A stretch of DNA of 64,000 nucleotides from Doris montereyensis (Eukaryota; Mollusca; Gastropoda; Nudibranchia; Dorididae): assembly GCA_037039925.1 (NCBI GenBank), contig JAXRKP010000264.1, positions 191,001-255,000 of the forward strand. The letters run 5' to 3'. Each line of letters starts with the position of its first letter. Position 1 is the stretch's first letter. The translations under genes and the position numbers were made by a program. Below the pieces are notes generated by a model that saw only the letters and a list, made by a program, of their open reading frames with translations, did no database searches and was not told the DNA's origin. This document shows, in pieces, positions 1 to 63,459 of this stretch.

Positions 1-2340
1 GTTTTACTTGTCATGTGGATAGGAAGACATCGTGTATTAGTACTATGTTTTACTTGTCATGTGGATGGGAAGACATTGTGTATTAGTACTATGTTTTACT
101 TGTCATGTGGATAGGAAGACATCATGTATTAGTACTATGTTTTACTTGTCATGTGGATAGGAAGACATCGTGTATTAGTACTATGTTTTACTTGTCATGT
201 GGATGGGAAGACATCGTGTATTAGTACTATGTTTTACTTGTCATGTGGATGGGAAGACATTGTGTATTAGTACTATTGTCATGTGGATAGGGATGACGTG
301 TGTATTAGTACTATGTTTTACTTGTCATGTGGATGGGAATGACATCGTGTGTATTAGTACTCATGTTTTACTTGTCATGTGGTCATGTGGGGAGGCATCG
401 TGTATTAGTACTATGTTTTACTTGTCATGTGGATGGAAGACATCGTGTATTAGTACTATGTTTTACTTGTCATGTGGATGGGAAGACATCGTGTATTAGT
501 ACTATGTTTTACTTGTCATGTGGATGGGAAGACATCGTGTATTAGTACTATGTTTTACTTGTCATGTGGATAGGAAGACATCGTGTATTAGTACTATGTT
601 TTACTTGTTGGGTGGGAAGACATCGTGTATTAGTACTATGTTTTACTTGTCATGTGGATAGGAAGACATCGTGTATTAGTACTATGTTTTACTTGTCATG
701 TGGTAGGAATGACAGTGTATTAGTACTATGACTTGTCATCGTGTATTAGTACTATGTTTTACTTGTCATGTGGGTAGGAAGACATCGTGTATTAGTACTA
801 TGATCATGTGGAAGGAAGACATCGTGTATTAGTACTATGTTTTACTTGTCATGTGGATAGGAAGACATCGTGTATTAGTACTATGTTTTACTTGTCATGT
901 GGATAGGAAGACATCGTGTATTAGTACTATGTTTTACTTGTCATGTGGATAGGAAGACATCGTGTATTAGTACTATGTTTTACTTGTCATGTGGGTAGGA
1001 AGACATCGTGTATTAGTACTATGTTTTACTTGTCATGTGGATAGGAAGACATCGTGTATTAGTACTATGTTTTACTTGTCATGTGGATAGGAAGACATCG
1101 TATATTAGTACTATTTTTACTTGTCATGTGGGTAGGAAGATTAGTACATCTTGTATAGGAAGACATATGTTTAGTACTTGTTTTTACTTGTCATGTGGAT
1201 AGGAAGACATCGTGTATTAGTACTATGTTTTACTTGTCATGTGGATAGGAATGACATCGTGTATTAGTACTATGTTTTACTTGTCATGTGGATGGGGAAG
1301 ACATCGTGTATTAGTACTATGTTTTACTTGTCATGTGGATAGGAATGACATCGTGTATTAGTACTATGTTTTACTTGTCATGTGGATGGGAAGACATCGT
1401 GTATTAGTACTATGTTTTACTTGTCATGTGGATGGGAAGACATCGTGTATTAGTACTATGTTTTACTTGTCATGTGGATAGGAAGACATCGTGTATTAGT
1501 ACTATGTTTTACTTGTCATGTGGATGGGAAGACATCGTGTATTAGTACTATGTTTTACTTGTCATGTGGATGGGAAGACATCGTATTAGTACTATGTTTT
1601 ACTTGTCATGTGGATAGGGAAGACATCGTGTATTAGTACTATGTTTTACTTGTCATGTGGATGGGAATGATCGTGTATTAGTACTATGTTTTACTTGTCA
1701 TGAATGGGTAGGAAGACTATCGTGTATTTACTATGTTTTACTTTTCATGTGGGAGGGGACATCGTGTATTGTATTGTGGATGGGAGGACATCGTGTATTA
1801 GTACTATGTTTTACTTTTCATGTGGATGGGAAGACATCGTGTATTAGTACTATGTTTTACTTTTCATGTGGATGATGACATCGTGTATTAGTACTATGTT
1901 TTACTTGTCATGTGGATTCGTGTATTAGTACTATATTTTACTTGTCATGTGGATAGGAAGACATCGTGTATTAGTACTATGTTTTACTTGTCATGTGGAT
2001 GGGAAGACATCGTGTATTAGTACTATGTTTTATTTGTCATGTGGATGGGAAGACATCGTGTATTAGTACTATGTTTTACTTGTCATGTGGATAGGAAGAC
2101 ATCGTGTATTAGTACTATGTTTTACTTGTCATGTGGTAGGAAGACATCGTGTATTAGTACTATGTTTTATGTTTTGTTGTCATCGTGTATTAGTACTTGT
2201 TTTACTTGTCAGTGGTGCTCTGTAGGAAGACATGTGTATAGTACTGTTTTTATGAACATATGCACAGAATGACATCGTGTATTAGTAATATGTTTTCAAA
2301 TCATGTGGATAGGAAGACATCGTGTATTAGTACTATGTTT
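1..2340. repeat. 46-bp minisatellite array, regular part
   Basis: About 50 head-to-tail copies of a 46-bp unit containing GTTTTACTTGTCATGTGGAT and the block ACATCGTGTATTAGTACTAT. The first units are exactly 46 bp apart (starts at 1, 47, 93), and variants differ mainly by ATAGG versus ATGGG. The array is cut by the window edge, so its full length is unknown. Stop-free stretches in it arise because 46 is not a multiple of three, so they are not genes. Confidence 0.97.
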
Positions 2341-3120
2341 TACTTGTCATTCAAAATTCACCGTGTATTGATCCTATGACATCGCTAGGAAGACATCGTG
2401 TAGTGTTTTTACTTGTCATGTGGATGGAAGACATTATATGGGTAGGAAAATCGTGTATTAAATGTACTTGTCATGTGATTAGGTTTTCCCAATGAAACAT
2501 ATTAGTACTATTTTTACTTGTCATTGGAAGAATAGATGTACTATTACTTTGTCATTTGCAGGTGTATTAGTACAAATCAAATCGTGTATTTAATGTTTTA
2601 CTTGTCATATGTGACATACGTGTATGTACATGTTTGTGTGTGAATGACATCGTGTATTGTACTAGTACTTGCGTGTGTAGTGTGTATTGGGTGTGTATGT
2701 GTATGACGTGACAATTAATAATGTATGTCATGTGGATGGGAATGCGTGAAGAGGGTATGTGTCTTCGTGTGTTTGTTGTCTGTGTGTGTTTGACATGTGT
2801 ATTAGTCTAAATGTGTGGTGTGACATGTGTATTATTATTATGTTATTATTATTATTATTACATCGTTATTATTATTATTTTTATTGGGTGGAAAATTATA
2901 TTATTTTTACTTGTTATTTAACATCGTTTTGATGTTTTTTTCGAAGTGCCGTGATATTAGTACTATGTTTTCCATATGTTGATTTTGTATTAGTTTTGTT
3001 TTTGCTGTTCATATGTAGTTGGGATCGTGGGACTTGGGGATAGGCAGTGTTCGTGTTTGTTCGTGGTTACCTATTTTGTTGTGTTATTGTTGTTTTGTTG
3101 AAGGTTGTTTTGCTTTTTAG
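2341..3120. repeat. Decayed right edge of the 46-bp array with a (TTA)n patch
   Basis: Fragments of the 46-bp unit (TTACTTGTCAT, CGTGTATTAGTA) persist with growing spacing, substitutions and indels, mixed with T/G-rich filler. An ATT/TTA run lies at about 2827-2883. The gradual loss of identity toward the unique flank is either natural edge decay of a satellite or poor consensus at an array boundary. Confidence 0.75.
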
Positions 3121-3734
3121 CGGTTCTTCTGTGCGTGTATGTGTGTGGTGGAGATGGACAATTGAGCATAAAAATAGCTTTTGATATGAACATATCCACA
3201 CAGAAACTGTTAAAGTATCAGTATTTCAAATCTTAAGTAGACACATTTGATTATGTAAGCGCTTTACGCATTCAAAATTTTTGATCCTTGTTTAGTTTAT
3301 CGCTTAATCGATATTTTATCGAGTACTTTATATAAGAATAGGTCAAATGATTAAATGTTAACAAATACAGTTTTATGATCAAAATCTGTTGTTCCATTTG
3401 TTCACTTTTTAGAAACATAAAGCAAAAACTGATGCATACTTTGATCATTTCCAGGTGATTTTTTTCTTGTGAACATTGAAATTTTATGTTGACTAGCAAC
3501 GTTTCCACTTAGGTACTTCATCGAGAACGGACATTACAAACTTTGTGAATTTGCCTAAATAGAGCTTTTTATTTGCTTGACCACAATAATGTATATACCA
3601 TGACCTTTGACAATTAAATAAGAATGAGAAGTTGAATGATCACCTGAGAACTTGAAGAGAACAAATAATCGATTCGTCTTCAGTCAGACAATACCACTTG
3701 TTTATTCGATGAAGGTTACAGAATGGTGAGATTT
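3121..3734. other. Unique AT-rich intergenic DNA
   Basis: No coding region, RNA gene or repeat is recognisable here. Open frames are short and have no conserved motifs. Confidence 0.6.
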
Positions 3735-3814
3735 TAAATTGTCAAAACTCATTGATATCATAGATAACGTTATTGCAGCAGCTCTCAAAATGCCATTTAT
3801 GGATAATAAAGAAC

Positions 3815-3880
<66 letters not shown>
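3735..3880 (+). repeat. 3' end of a retroelement with an (ATT)n tail
   Basis: The block TGCCATTTATGGATAATAAA directly precedes about 22 ATT units (3814-3880). The same block with an ATT tail occurs at about 39606-39650 and 40009-40055, which marks it as a dispersed non-LTR element end rather than a plain microsatellite. The family is not identified. Confidence 0.6.
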
Positions 3881-3881
<1 letters not shown>

Positions 3882-4587
3882 ACATCGTTGCCAAAGTTGC
3901 GAGATCAGTGAAGGCCCACTGACGAAGATATTAATAGAAGTGGGTTGTTATAAATATTGAATGAAGTATTTAGTAGCCAACATTATGTAAGTTTCGTAAA
4001 CTTCATAACAGTTCATCAACTCCCGTTTACCATTAAAATGTTACAGCTTCCTGTGCTTAATGAAGAATTCAAAACACATGGTACATTCAGAACACTTGGG
4101 TTGAATTCGCATATAATATGGACGGCATGAATTCAATTAACTAAGTAATGTTTTCAAATTGATTTAAAAGAGATTTAAACACACACCCATGCGCACATAC
4201 ATACACGCAGGCACAAACAGACACATACAACATATTCGCACATAATAAATCTGTCCTCGTACAGAATTCAACACGAGACGAAGCAGAATTACCTTGACGA
4301 TCAGAACTACACCCATACGCACAATAACTTTTTGTTTTGTTTCCTTGCTTCCTGATTACGAAAGGTCTCGGGGGGATAAGTATGTTTATTTCACATTGTA
4401 TTTGTTTATCTAATCATTTGTTTAAGTTTATTTATTTCCTGATTTAGTCAGTTATTAATCAAAATATGTTAGATTATTAATTGATTTCTTCAGATAATTA
4501 TTTGTTTATCGATTTCCTTATTTCTGTATATGTCAATGTATCTATTTGTTGTTTGTTGTGATATCAATTATTATTTTATGTTGCGTT
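3881..4587. other. Intergenic DNA, nothing recognised
   Basis: Unique AT-rich sequence with a short CA-rich stretch at 4180-4230. No gene is supported. Confidence 0.55.
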
Positions 4588-4872
4588 GGTGGCCGAGTGG
4601 TTAAACTGTTGGATTTGGGATCATGAGGTCCCATGTTCAAATCCTTGCAAAGCTAGCATTGTGTTCTTGGGGAAAGTCAGTCCTGACAGGTATATTTACC
4701 CACTCGACCCAGATGGAACTGACTTATAAAACTCTAGGTTGGTAAAACAAAATCCTGTGTCAGACTAGCGTCCTGTCCAGGGGGTGATTATTATCACCTG
4801 CTCCGCTTCACACTGTAGAAACCGGGATAATCTCTGGCTCTGTGAGCCGTAATGGCCTTCACCTCCCAGTTA
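4588..4872 (+). mobile_element. tRNA-derived SINE, family B
   Basis: The head reads GGTGGCCGAGTGGTTAAACT with a B-box-like GTTCAAATCC, as in a class II (Leu/Ser-like) tRNA. The body carries TCTTGGGGAAAG and TCAGACTAGCGTCCTGTCC, and the 3' end is GAGCCGTAATGGCCTTCA. Further copies are at 28822, 32041, 57076 (-), 58178 (-) and 60264 (-). The missing acceptor-stem pairing and the long body exclude a true tRNA gene. Confidence 0.85.
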
Positions 4873-6074
4873 TAATTTTTTTTTTTTATTCAGTTATCTA
4901 AATTCATTTTTTAAATTTTCTACTTGTTTTAAATTGTCAAATATCGCACTTGTATTTTTTCTAATGATTCATTCAGTCACACATTCTCCCATTCATCATT
5001 CATTCATTATTCATTTCTCTATGGGCCAGACTCATTCAATCATTCATCCGTTCATTAATTATTATCCATGTTTTTGTATCGTTTGTATATTTTGTCTTAT
5101 TGAAAATTAAGTCATCAAATTATTCTTGCCAAACGTTGCATCATTTTCAGACCCTAGACTAATTCAGTGTCACACAATAATAAGTTTGCAAAAGCATCCA
5201 TTGACTCAAGAATTAATTTCAGTTCCGAAGATAACCAAATGGATCACCACCGAGTGCATTCGTCTTTCATTCTCATTCGTTTCATGACTTCAGTGGGTGA
5301 ACTTATTTACTATACAAAACTAACGCAATCAGATTGGTTCCGTTTCACTTTCACTAGATCACGAATCACCAAAGATCACGGGAGAAAGTTATAGGGCAGC
5401 CGCTTAGTTTTGATCGTCAACAATCGTCATTGGACACCTGGCTCAGGCGGGCGATTTTTCACGACTTATAAAAAAACTTATTTTTCATCCAAACTTAATT
5501 TTGATTACATATTTGGAACCAGCGTTAAAAATTATCCATTAGAAAACACCAAACATGTATTAAATTCATTGTATTGATTTATTTTTTATCATTTTTTATG
5601 GAATCGTTTATTGGGTTGGGCTGAGACTGCCTTGTCTAGACTAATCGAATTGATGCCAATTTCACCCGCCTCAGAGACGAACAAAAAAAATAAATCTCTC
5701 GTATTGACGATCGTGAAGAAAGTGAAGGCACTGCGTTTGTGTTCACAATCACTTTCATTTCGCTTTCCGCTCTGGACTTCATGATTGACGAAAGATGAAT
5801 GCACAATTCAAATTGGGGACCGTCCCAATGAATTGGACCAAATGTTAATGAATTAGAAAGAAATAGAAAGACCAAATGCGCAAAGCAAACATAATTAATA
5901 ATTCGTATGTCGTTCCTAAATTCAGATAAAAGATGGTACAAGAAGAAAATAAATTGTTGGGTTTTTTTTTCTTTCTTCCTGGCTGTACATTGAAAACAAA
6001 TACGGGTACATGTGTTAAGCAGAAGATATTCCTGCAAATATGTTCCTTCTCTTCATTCAGAGGACCTGCCTGTT
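4873..6074. other. Intergenic DNA holding a diverged inverted repeat
   Basis: No coding sequence is convincing. Two blocks at about 5250-5465 and 5655-5810 look like imperfect reverse complements of each other: GTGCATTCGTC against GATGAATGCAC, and CTCAGGCGGGCG against CACCCGCCTCAG. They are in the order expected of hairpin arms. Confidence 0.4.
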
Positions 6075-6434
6075 GGATTTGATTTTTTTTTATTTGAATT
6101 GATTTTACCCACATCCACAATTAAGGTGATCTCAAGGGGGTTTTGGAAAGGAGGATTAATTTTGCCAGGACTGTCCTAAAAACAACCAAGGGATCTTTAA
6201 CATGCACAGAATGTTGGAATCTACACACGGGATCTCCTTTTTATTGTCCGTCTCTTGTGCGACTACTTGTCGATCCACCTACCTGAACCAAGGATGGGGG
6301 GGGGGGGGGGGGGGTAGCTTTTACTCGGATGAAAAAAAAACAATTCGAGAAAATTTTACAATCGTTGGGGTTTGAACCCACGATCTTTTGGTTGAGAGGG
6401 TGACACCTAACCGCTGAACTGCCGAGTCCCCTGA
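6075..6434 (-). mobile_element. tRNA-derived SINE, family A (antisense)
   Basis: Read on the - strand the head starts GGGGACTCGGCAGTTCAG, with B box GGGTTCAAACCCC, a poly-C run (the G run at 6297-6314 on the + strand), GGTAGGTGGATCGACAAG, and the domain ending in AAAGATCCCTTGG. The tail is rich in TCAAAT. This is one of about a dozen copies in the window. Confidence 0.9.
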
Positions 6435-6859
6435 GCCTCTTGGCCATGTACTTGTATTACAAGTTGTATGCTAAAGCATTGCTTTGAACGGAAAAACACA
6501 TACTTAACACTGTTACTAAAACACAATGACATGCGCTCTTCGACCGTTGAGTGAGCAAGGCTGGATAACTTCACAGAAGTTACTTTCTTCTTTTCTTTTT
6601 TTGTTCTTCTCGTTGCTCCCCCCCCCCTCTCAGTCTCTTCAAATACTTCACAGATGCATATAAATTGTAAAAAAAAAGAAAGAAAGAGAAATGATATGTT
6701 TTTGTGTCACTAGCTCTTTATTTGATGAAATATTGTTATTATTATTATTCATATCCCATTCTCTGATCATAATAAGCTCGATGGGACAGCTGGTTATTAT
6801 AGTATACAAGCCTTACACACTAGCAAACATTTATGTCATTGCATTGATCTCCGCCCCAA

Positions 6860-6947
6860 GTCCGGGCAAAATAAAAATAAACCTAACTAAAATCCCAGAG
6901 ATCACTTTAGTCGTGGGTGTGAAAATCAAATCAAATCAAATCAAATA
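6860..6947 (+). mobile_element. SINE family A, 3' tail fragment
   Basis: Only the last ~90 bp are present: AGTCCGGGCAAAAT, CCCAGAGATCACTTTAGTCG, GTGGGTGTG, then four TCAAA units. It is 5' truncated, as expected of target-primed retroposition. Confidence 0.8.
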
Positions 6948-6949
6948 GA

Positions 6950-7560
6950 AAAAACTTTTCGCAGAGCCAGAAAGACCACGCCATTGTGCCCACTGCCTAA
7001 TTCGAGCGTGGTACCGATCGTATAATGGCAAATCACAACCTACTGTGAAATCCAACAATTCCTCGTGTAGTTTTCGTTGATAGAAAAACCCAATTAATGA
7101 AAAATATAAAACAATGTTTAGGATTAAAACCACAAAATGTGTCATGAGAACAAGCCTCCACTGTCTGACGTTCGAAACTGCTTACCTGTTAGCCCTCACC
7201 GTTTCCTCTATTTCAGTTCAAAGTACATGTAGGCTGTATTATGCAATTAAATATTAAAAAACATTTCGTGTAATTATGTGTAGTATCATTAATGATTAGG
7301 CCCTTATTTCTCGAGCATGCGACATGCCAACTAGATCTAGATCTAGTCACTTTCCATCATCAAGAAAGCGTCGATAAATGCCTATGCGCCATAGTTGCAT
7401 GCAGTAGGCCCTAATAATAATCTTGCGCTGACTCTCTTTTTATGGATTTTGCTTTAAAGTAGGTTCTCCCCATTGCTAAAAAAAAAATCTGAAAGAAGTG
7501 TTTTCCACCTTCATTTATAATTATTACAGGTCACAACCCTTTATTCAAGGCCTATTTATG
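6950..7560. other. Unique upstream flank
   Basis: No gene or repeat is recognised apart from a palindromic CTAGATCTAGATCTAG at 7331-7346. It may include distal promoter sequence of the AOX-like gene, but no element can be named. Confidence 0.45.
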
Positions 7561-7898
7561 TTGCTTCCCATCTTGCCTATTCCCCCTCTGTCTAAAGTTG
7601 AACACAACGCCATTGAATCGATGTTTTGATTCGTGTCTGCCGATCACGGTCTGGGTATTCAGCACACAACACACAACCTCGCTACGTTGTCAGTTGGGTC
7701 GCACTCTTGGATGTGAGTCGACTTGAGCCAGCTCTACATTCTTTTGCTACAACACAACTGCAAGGCTAGAGAGTTGTTGCATTTCATTGCTCGAACGAAA
7801 TAGGTCAACGTCAGACTGTGTTATCTACATTGATTTATAGATCTCTTAATTTCCAAATAAGTCCATTTCTGTGTGCTGCAGAAATATCATCTTTGAAA
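7561..7898 (+). promoter_or_regulatory. Probable 5' UTR/promoter of the AOX-like gene
   Basis: This is the unique, more GC-balanced sequence just upstream of the first coding exon. No canonical TATA box is at a fixed distance, so the transcription start cannot be placed. The assignment rests on its position relative to exon 1. Confidence 0.4.
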
Positions 7899-59774
<51,876 letters not shown>

Positions 59775-60263
59775 AGAAGATAAAACAGGGCCATTAAACA
59801 AAGTCATAACAAGCTCTTTCTTGTCTTAGTAAAGGTTTAATGGAACATTGATCAATTGAGATGCTCTCTATCCTTATCAGGGTTTTTGTTTTAATACTGA
59901 TGTGTCCTCCTAAAATGAAACCCAACAAGCTTCTCTCAGTCTCTGTGAGTGTATACAACCATTGATAAAATATGGCCTTCAGTTAATTACAATGCATAAG
60001 AAAATGTAGAAGTGAAAAAAACAGGTATTAAAGAATCTACAAAGATAAAAACCATGGATGTGAAATTGACTGTAAGATGTTGCATCAATGAACATCCAGT
60101 TTATATTTTCAAACATTTGATAATGCAATGTATCATGTATAAAATGTCAAAGTGAAACATGTTGTGGAAGAGTTACTTTAAAAAAAATTCCAAGCCCTCC
60201 ATCTCCACCAGACGTTTATATGCTGCGTCTTCTTTTTTTAACATAAAGCTTTTGATTTTTTTT
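59775..60263 (+). other. Probable 3' UTR and downstream flank
   Basis: AT-rich sequence after the stop. ATTAAA at 59793-59798 is a possible variant poly(A) signal but lies close to the stop codon. No AATAAA is well placed. Confidence 0.4.
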
Positions 60264-60503
60264 AAGTTTCTTCAATGCCGTTTGCGACCTTTATAGCCAA
60301 TATTCATCTCAACTTTCATGATAGTATGAAACAGAATCAGTGATAACATTTATGGTCTTATGGACAAGACCCCAGTCTGTTACAGATTTTATTTGCCATC
60401 TGATACTGGTGCCCATTTGCAACTGGGAAGGACGAAAATGCATGCTGAGTGTCTTTTCCAAGGCAGTATCATTGGACTTAGCAATGCTAGGATTCAAACT
60501 CAG
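60264..60503 (-). mobile_element. SINE family B (antisense), head truncated
   Basis: The + strand reads CTTCAATGCCGTTTGCGACC, GAATCAGTGATAACATTTAT, GAGTGTCTTTTCCAAGG and GCTAGGATTCAAACTCAGGA. The tRNA-like head beyond the B box is replaced by the adjoining minisatellite. Confidence 0.8.
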
Positions 60504-61025
60504 GAACAATGTTTTATCTTGGTTGGAATGTAACCTGACTAGAATGTAAACTAGGAACATTGTTTTATCTTGATTGGAATGTAACCTGACTAGGAACATT
60601 GTTTTATCTGGTTTTATCTTTGTTGGAATGTAACCTAGGACTAGGAACATTGTTTATCTTGGTTGGAATGTAACCTGACTAGGAACATTGTTTTATCTTG
60701 GTTGGAATGTAACCTGACTAGGAACATTGTTTTATCTTGGTTGGAATGTAACCATTGACTAGACTAGGAACATTGTTTTATCTTGGTTAGAATGTAACAT
60801 TGTTTTATCTTGGTTGGAATGTAACCTGACTAGGAACATTGTTTTATCTTGGTTAGAATGTAACCATTGATCATCTAGGACATTGTTTTATCTTGGTTGG
60901 AATGTAACCTGTAACATTGTTTTATCTTGGTTGGAATGTAACCTGACTAGGACATTGTTTTATCTTGGTTGGAATGTAATCTTGGTTGGAATGTAACTGA
61001 CTAGGAACATTGTTTTAATGTTGGA
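60504..61025 (+). repeat. 39-bp minisatellite
   Basis: About 13 copies of a unit containing AACATTGTTTTATCTTGGTT and GGAATGTAACCTGACTAGG. Spacing is irregular, with partial units. It abuts the truncated SINE at its left edge. Confidence 0.94.
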
Positions 61026-61591
61026 ATGATCAAGACTATTTTCAAGACTTTTTTTTTAATGCTTGGATGGGTTTCTATGATGTTTACTGTCAATGCTGAA
61101 TGAACAATGATTGCCAGGAATCAAATTTCCGATTTGATAAATTGTGAACATGCTTGGAAGAATTAAAGATCTCAAGTACTTTTTCTTTGTATCTTTAGTC
61201 TAAGATTTCTACCAAAATAGTTTTCACTTCAACTGATTTAATGTTATTTTCTGTATTTATTGTATAAGTCCAGAAAAAAATAACCAGATTTACACTTATC
61301 TTAAACATATTATATACATTATGTCATTGTATAAAGTCAAACTTTGACATCCAATCATTTATATATTTCTTCTTATTAGCATGTTTTTAGAGTTATATAT
61401 CAGAAAAACAATCCACATCATAATATGATTCAGGTCTTTGAGATTCAGAAATCATGAATTTTTCAATCACTTTCAAGGCTTGTCATTTAGAAATCGTCAA
61501 TTAAGAGTTCTATAATCTCAAATATCCTGATCATTAACTTATTTACATAAAAGTGCCTTTTATAATTATTTAAACTCTTTTGTCTTTATAA
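61026..61591. other. 3' flank, unique AT-rich DNA
   Basis: Nothing recognised. Confidence 0.5.
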
Positions 61592-62440
61592 ATCAAACCT
61601 CGTTATACCACCATTCTCGCTTACCACCAGCTTTTCATCTTTGTACGGATCTGACACTACAAAAACAATGAAATAGCTCGTTTTACCGCCATCGGTCAAT
61701 GATTTTGGCATTAACGTTCCTTAAGAATTATTGTAAAATACAACTTCTTATACTGCCACTGCCACCGTGCATCACCAAACCCTTCCCGAAGTAATGCAAG
61801 CGGGTAGAAATAGAATCTAGTTTGGTTTAGTCTCAGATTACACGGTCAAACACGCACTACACACACAGATAAGCATCACTGCCATGTGTGTCTTAGTACA
61901 CTTACAGAAATTACACTGGCAATAGTGACACAAGGCTTCTTTAGGAAAATAAAAATACTGAAGGTTTGAAGACAACGTTTGTCATCCGTTGCTTAAGCCT
62001 AGGTCGGCCGAATGAAGAGAACCACAAAAAAAAATTGGCATCAGCATAGGCCCAGATTGGGTCATCCTGACAACAGCATGGTGAGGTAGGTATGGTTATG
62101 ATTTGGTCCAGTTGAGTGACGACGATTCAGTGTCATAACCTAGGCTAATTCATTTTGAGCCAGAGGTGTTTCTTTCGATGTTGCTTTGTTTTTTTCTAGA
62201 TCACATAAGAGACTGGGCACTCCTACTATTAATATATAATACATTTTTACTACAACAGCCTTTCCAATGCAGTACGCCTATATTGTCTTGTCAGTGGTTG
62301 GTTTTTCTCCTACTTGATTAGTCAAATATTGATTATCTCCCTCGTTGTAATACTGAAAAAGGCTGTTTCGTCATAACGCCCTTCCTTTTGTTACCACTGG
62401 CACAACGGTTGGCGGCATGACGAGGTTTGGGTAGAACTGT
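61592..62440. mobile_element. TIR-type (pogo/Tigger-like) non-autonomous DNA transposon
   Basis: The left end CAAACCTCGTTATACCACCA and the right end GGCGGCATGACGAGGTTTGG are inverted repeats about 850 bp apart. CAxxCCTCGTTATA termini are typical of pogo/Tigger-like elements. No transposase frame is seen. Parts of two relatives lie at 47583-48555 and 50536-50757. Confidence 0.7.
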
Positions 62441-63344
62441 TTCCCCCATGCCATAGGGGTAAATTGCCCTTACCATTTCAGTTTCTCTATAGCATCTTCT
62501 TGTGATTGACGCTCTTGTTCGAGGTAACTATTTGCAATGGATGGATTTATACTTATTTTCCATTATAGCATCCTCCAAGAAGTGAATGGACATGAAAATA
62601 CCTAAATTCTTTTATATAAGAATCTATTTTACAAACTTGTCTTCAGCTAGCACAATCAAGTAAACCAAATAGAATGAGATTTCGTGAATTGTCTGCTAAA
62701 GGAGAAGTAGGGCCTACTTATGTAGACTAGCCTCACACATGAAATATACACGTAACTCTGAATCTCGTGTGAAGTGATGAATTGAGAGTACGATTTCGTT
62801 GAAAGCTTGGTAATATTTTTTTTTGTCAACCTAACACTAATACATTCATAATGCTAAACATCAAACACCATAATGATGACATTTGATGTTCTTCTCAAAG
62901 ACTATTTTTGCTATCTATTGTGTTGTTGTTAAAACAATGTATTTAAATGAAGTTGTATGTTGTGCTAGGTGTTACATTCACACCTGTTTTTGAATAGTTA
63001 AAAGATTTTGGTACTCTCAACTATCCCATCCCCCCCTCCTTTTTATTTCCCCTTCTTTATGTTTAAAGCAATGTTAACCAAACAAAGCAGCTGATAAACC
63101 TGTTATGGTTATTCGTAAACAGTCTAACTATATTATATATATAAAGGTTGGTGCTCATCTTTGTTTTATTAGTAAATCTTTTGACTATCACATGACGAAA
63201 ATGTATTTTTTCCTCATGCAATACCCACGGTAGCCTATCATAATATTTTTACTGATTAAAGAAATATTATCCAGTTTCAATAGATTCTTTCATTTGTTTT
63301 CTTTGAGTGCCTGAAAGTACTGGTGAAAAACATTTTATATATAT
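62441..63344. other. 3' flank, unique AT-rich DNA
   Basis: No gene or repeat family recognised. Confidence 0.5.
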
Positions 63345-63415
63345 TATATACACACAACACAACACAAGTGTGCACGCGCACACACATGCACAAACACACA
63401 CATACACAGCACAGC
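63345..63415 (+). repeat. (CA)-rich simple sequence
   Basis: ACACACAACACAACACAAG and CACACACATGCACAAACACA type sequence just before the 18-bp array. Confidence 0.8.
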
Positions 63416-63459
63416 AGCCATTTTTTCTGTCAATCGACTTGCAGAATGAAGAGAGCAGA

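Noticed and set aside
1..2340. CRISPR or centromeric satellite
   Set aside because: There are no spacers between units. Without the left flank or genome-wide copy number a centromeric role cannot be claimed.
4588..4680. tRNA gene (Leu/Ser-like head)
   Set aside because: A and B boxes are present, but the acceptor stem does not close and the ~285-bp body matches five other copies, so it is a SINE.
5636..6120. Overlapping 91- and 133-codon frames on the - strand
   Set aside because: They have no conserved motif, lie partly over the inverted repeat and end at a SINE. There is no splice or start support.
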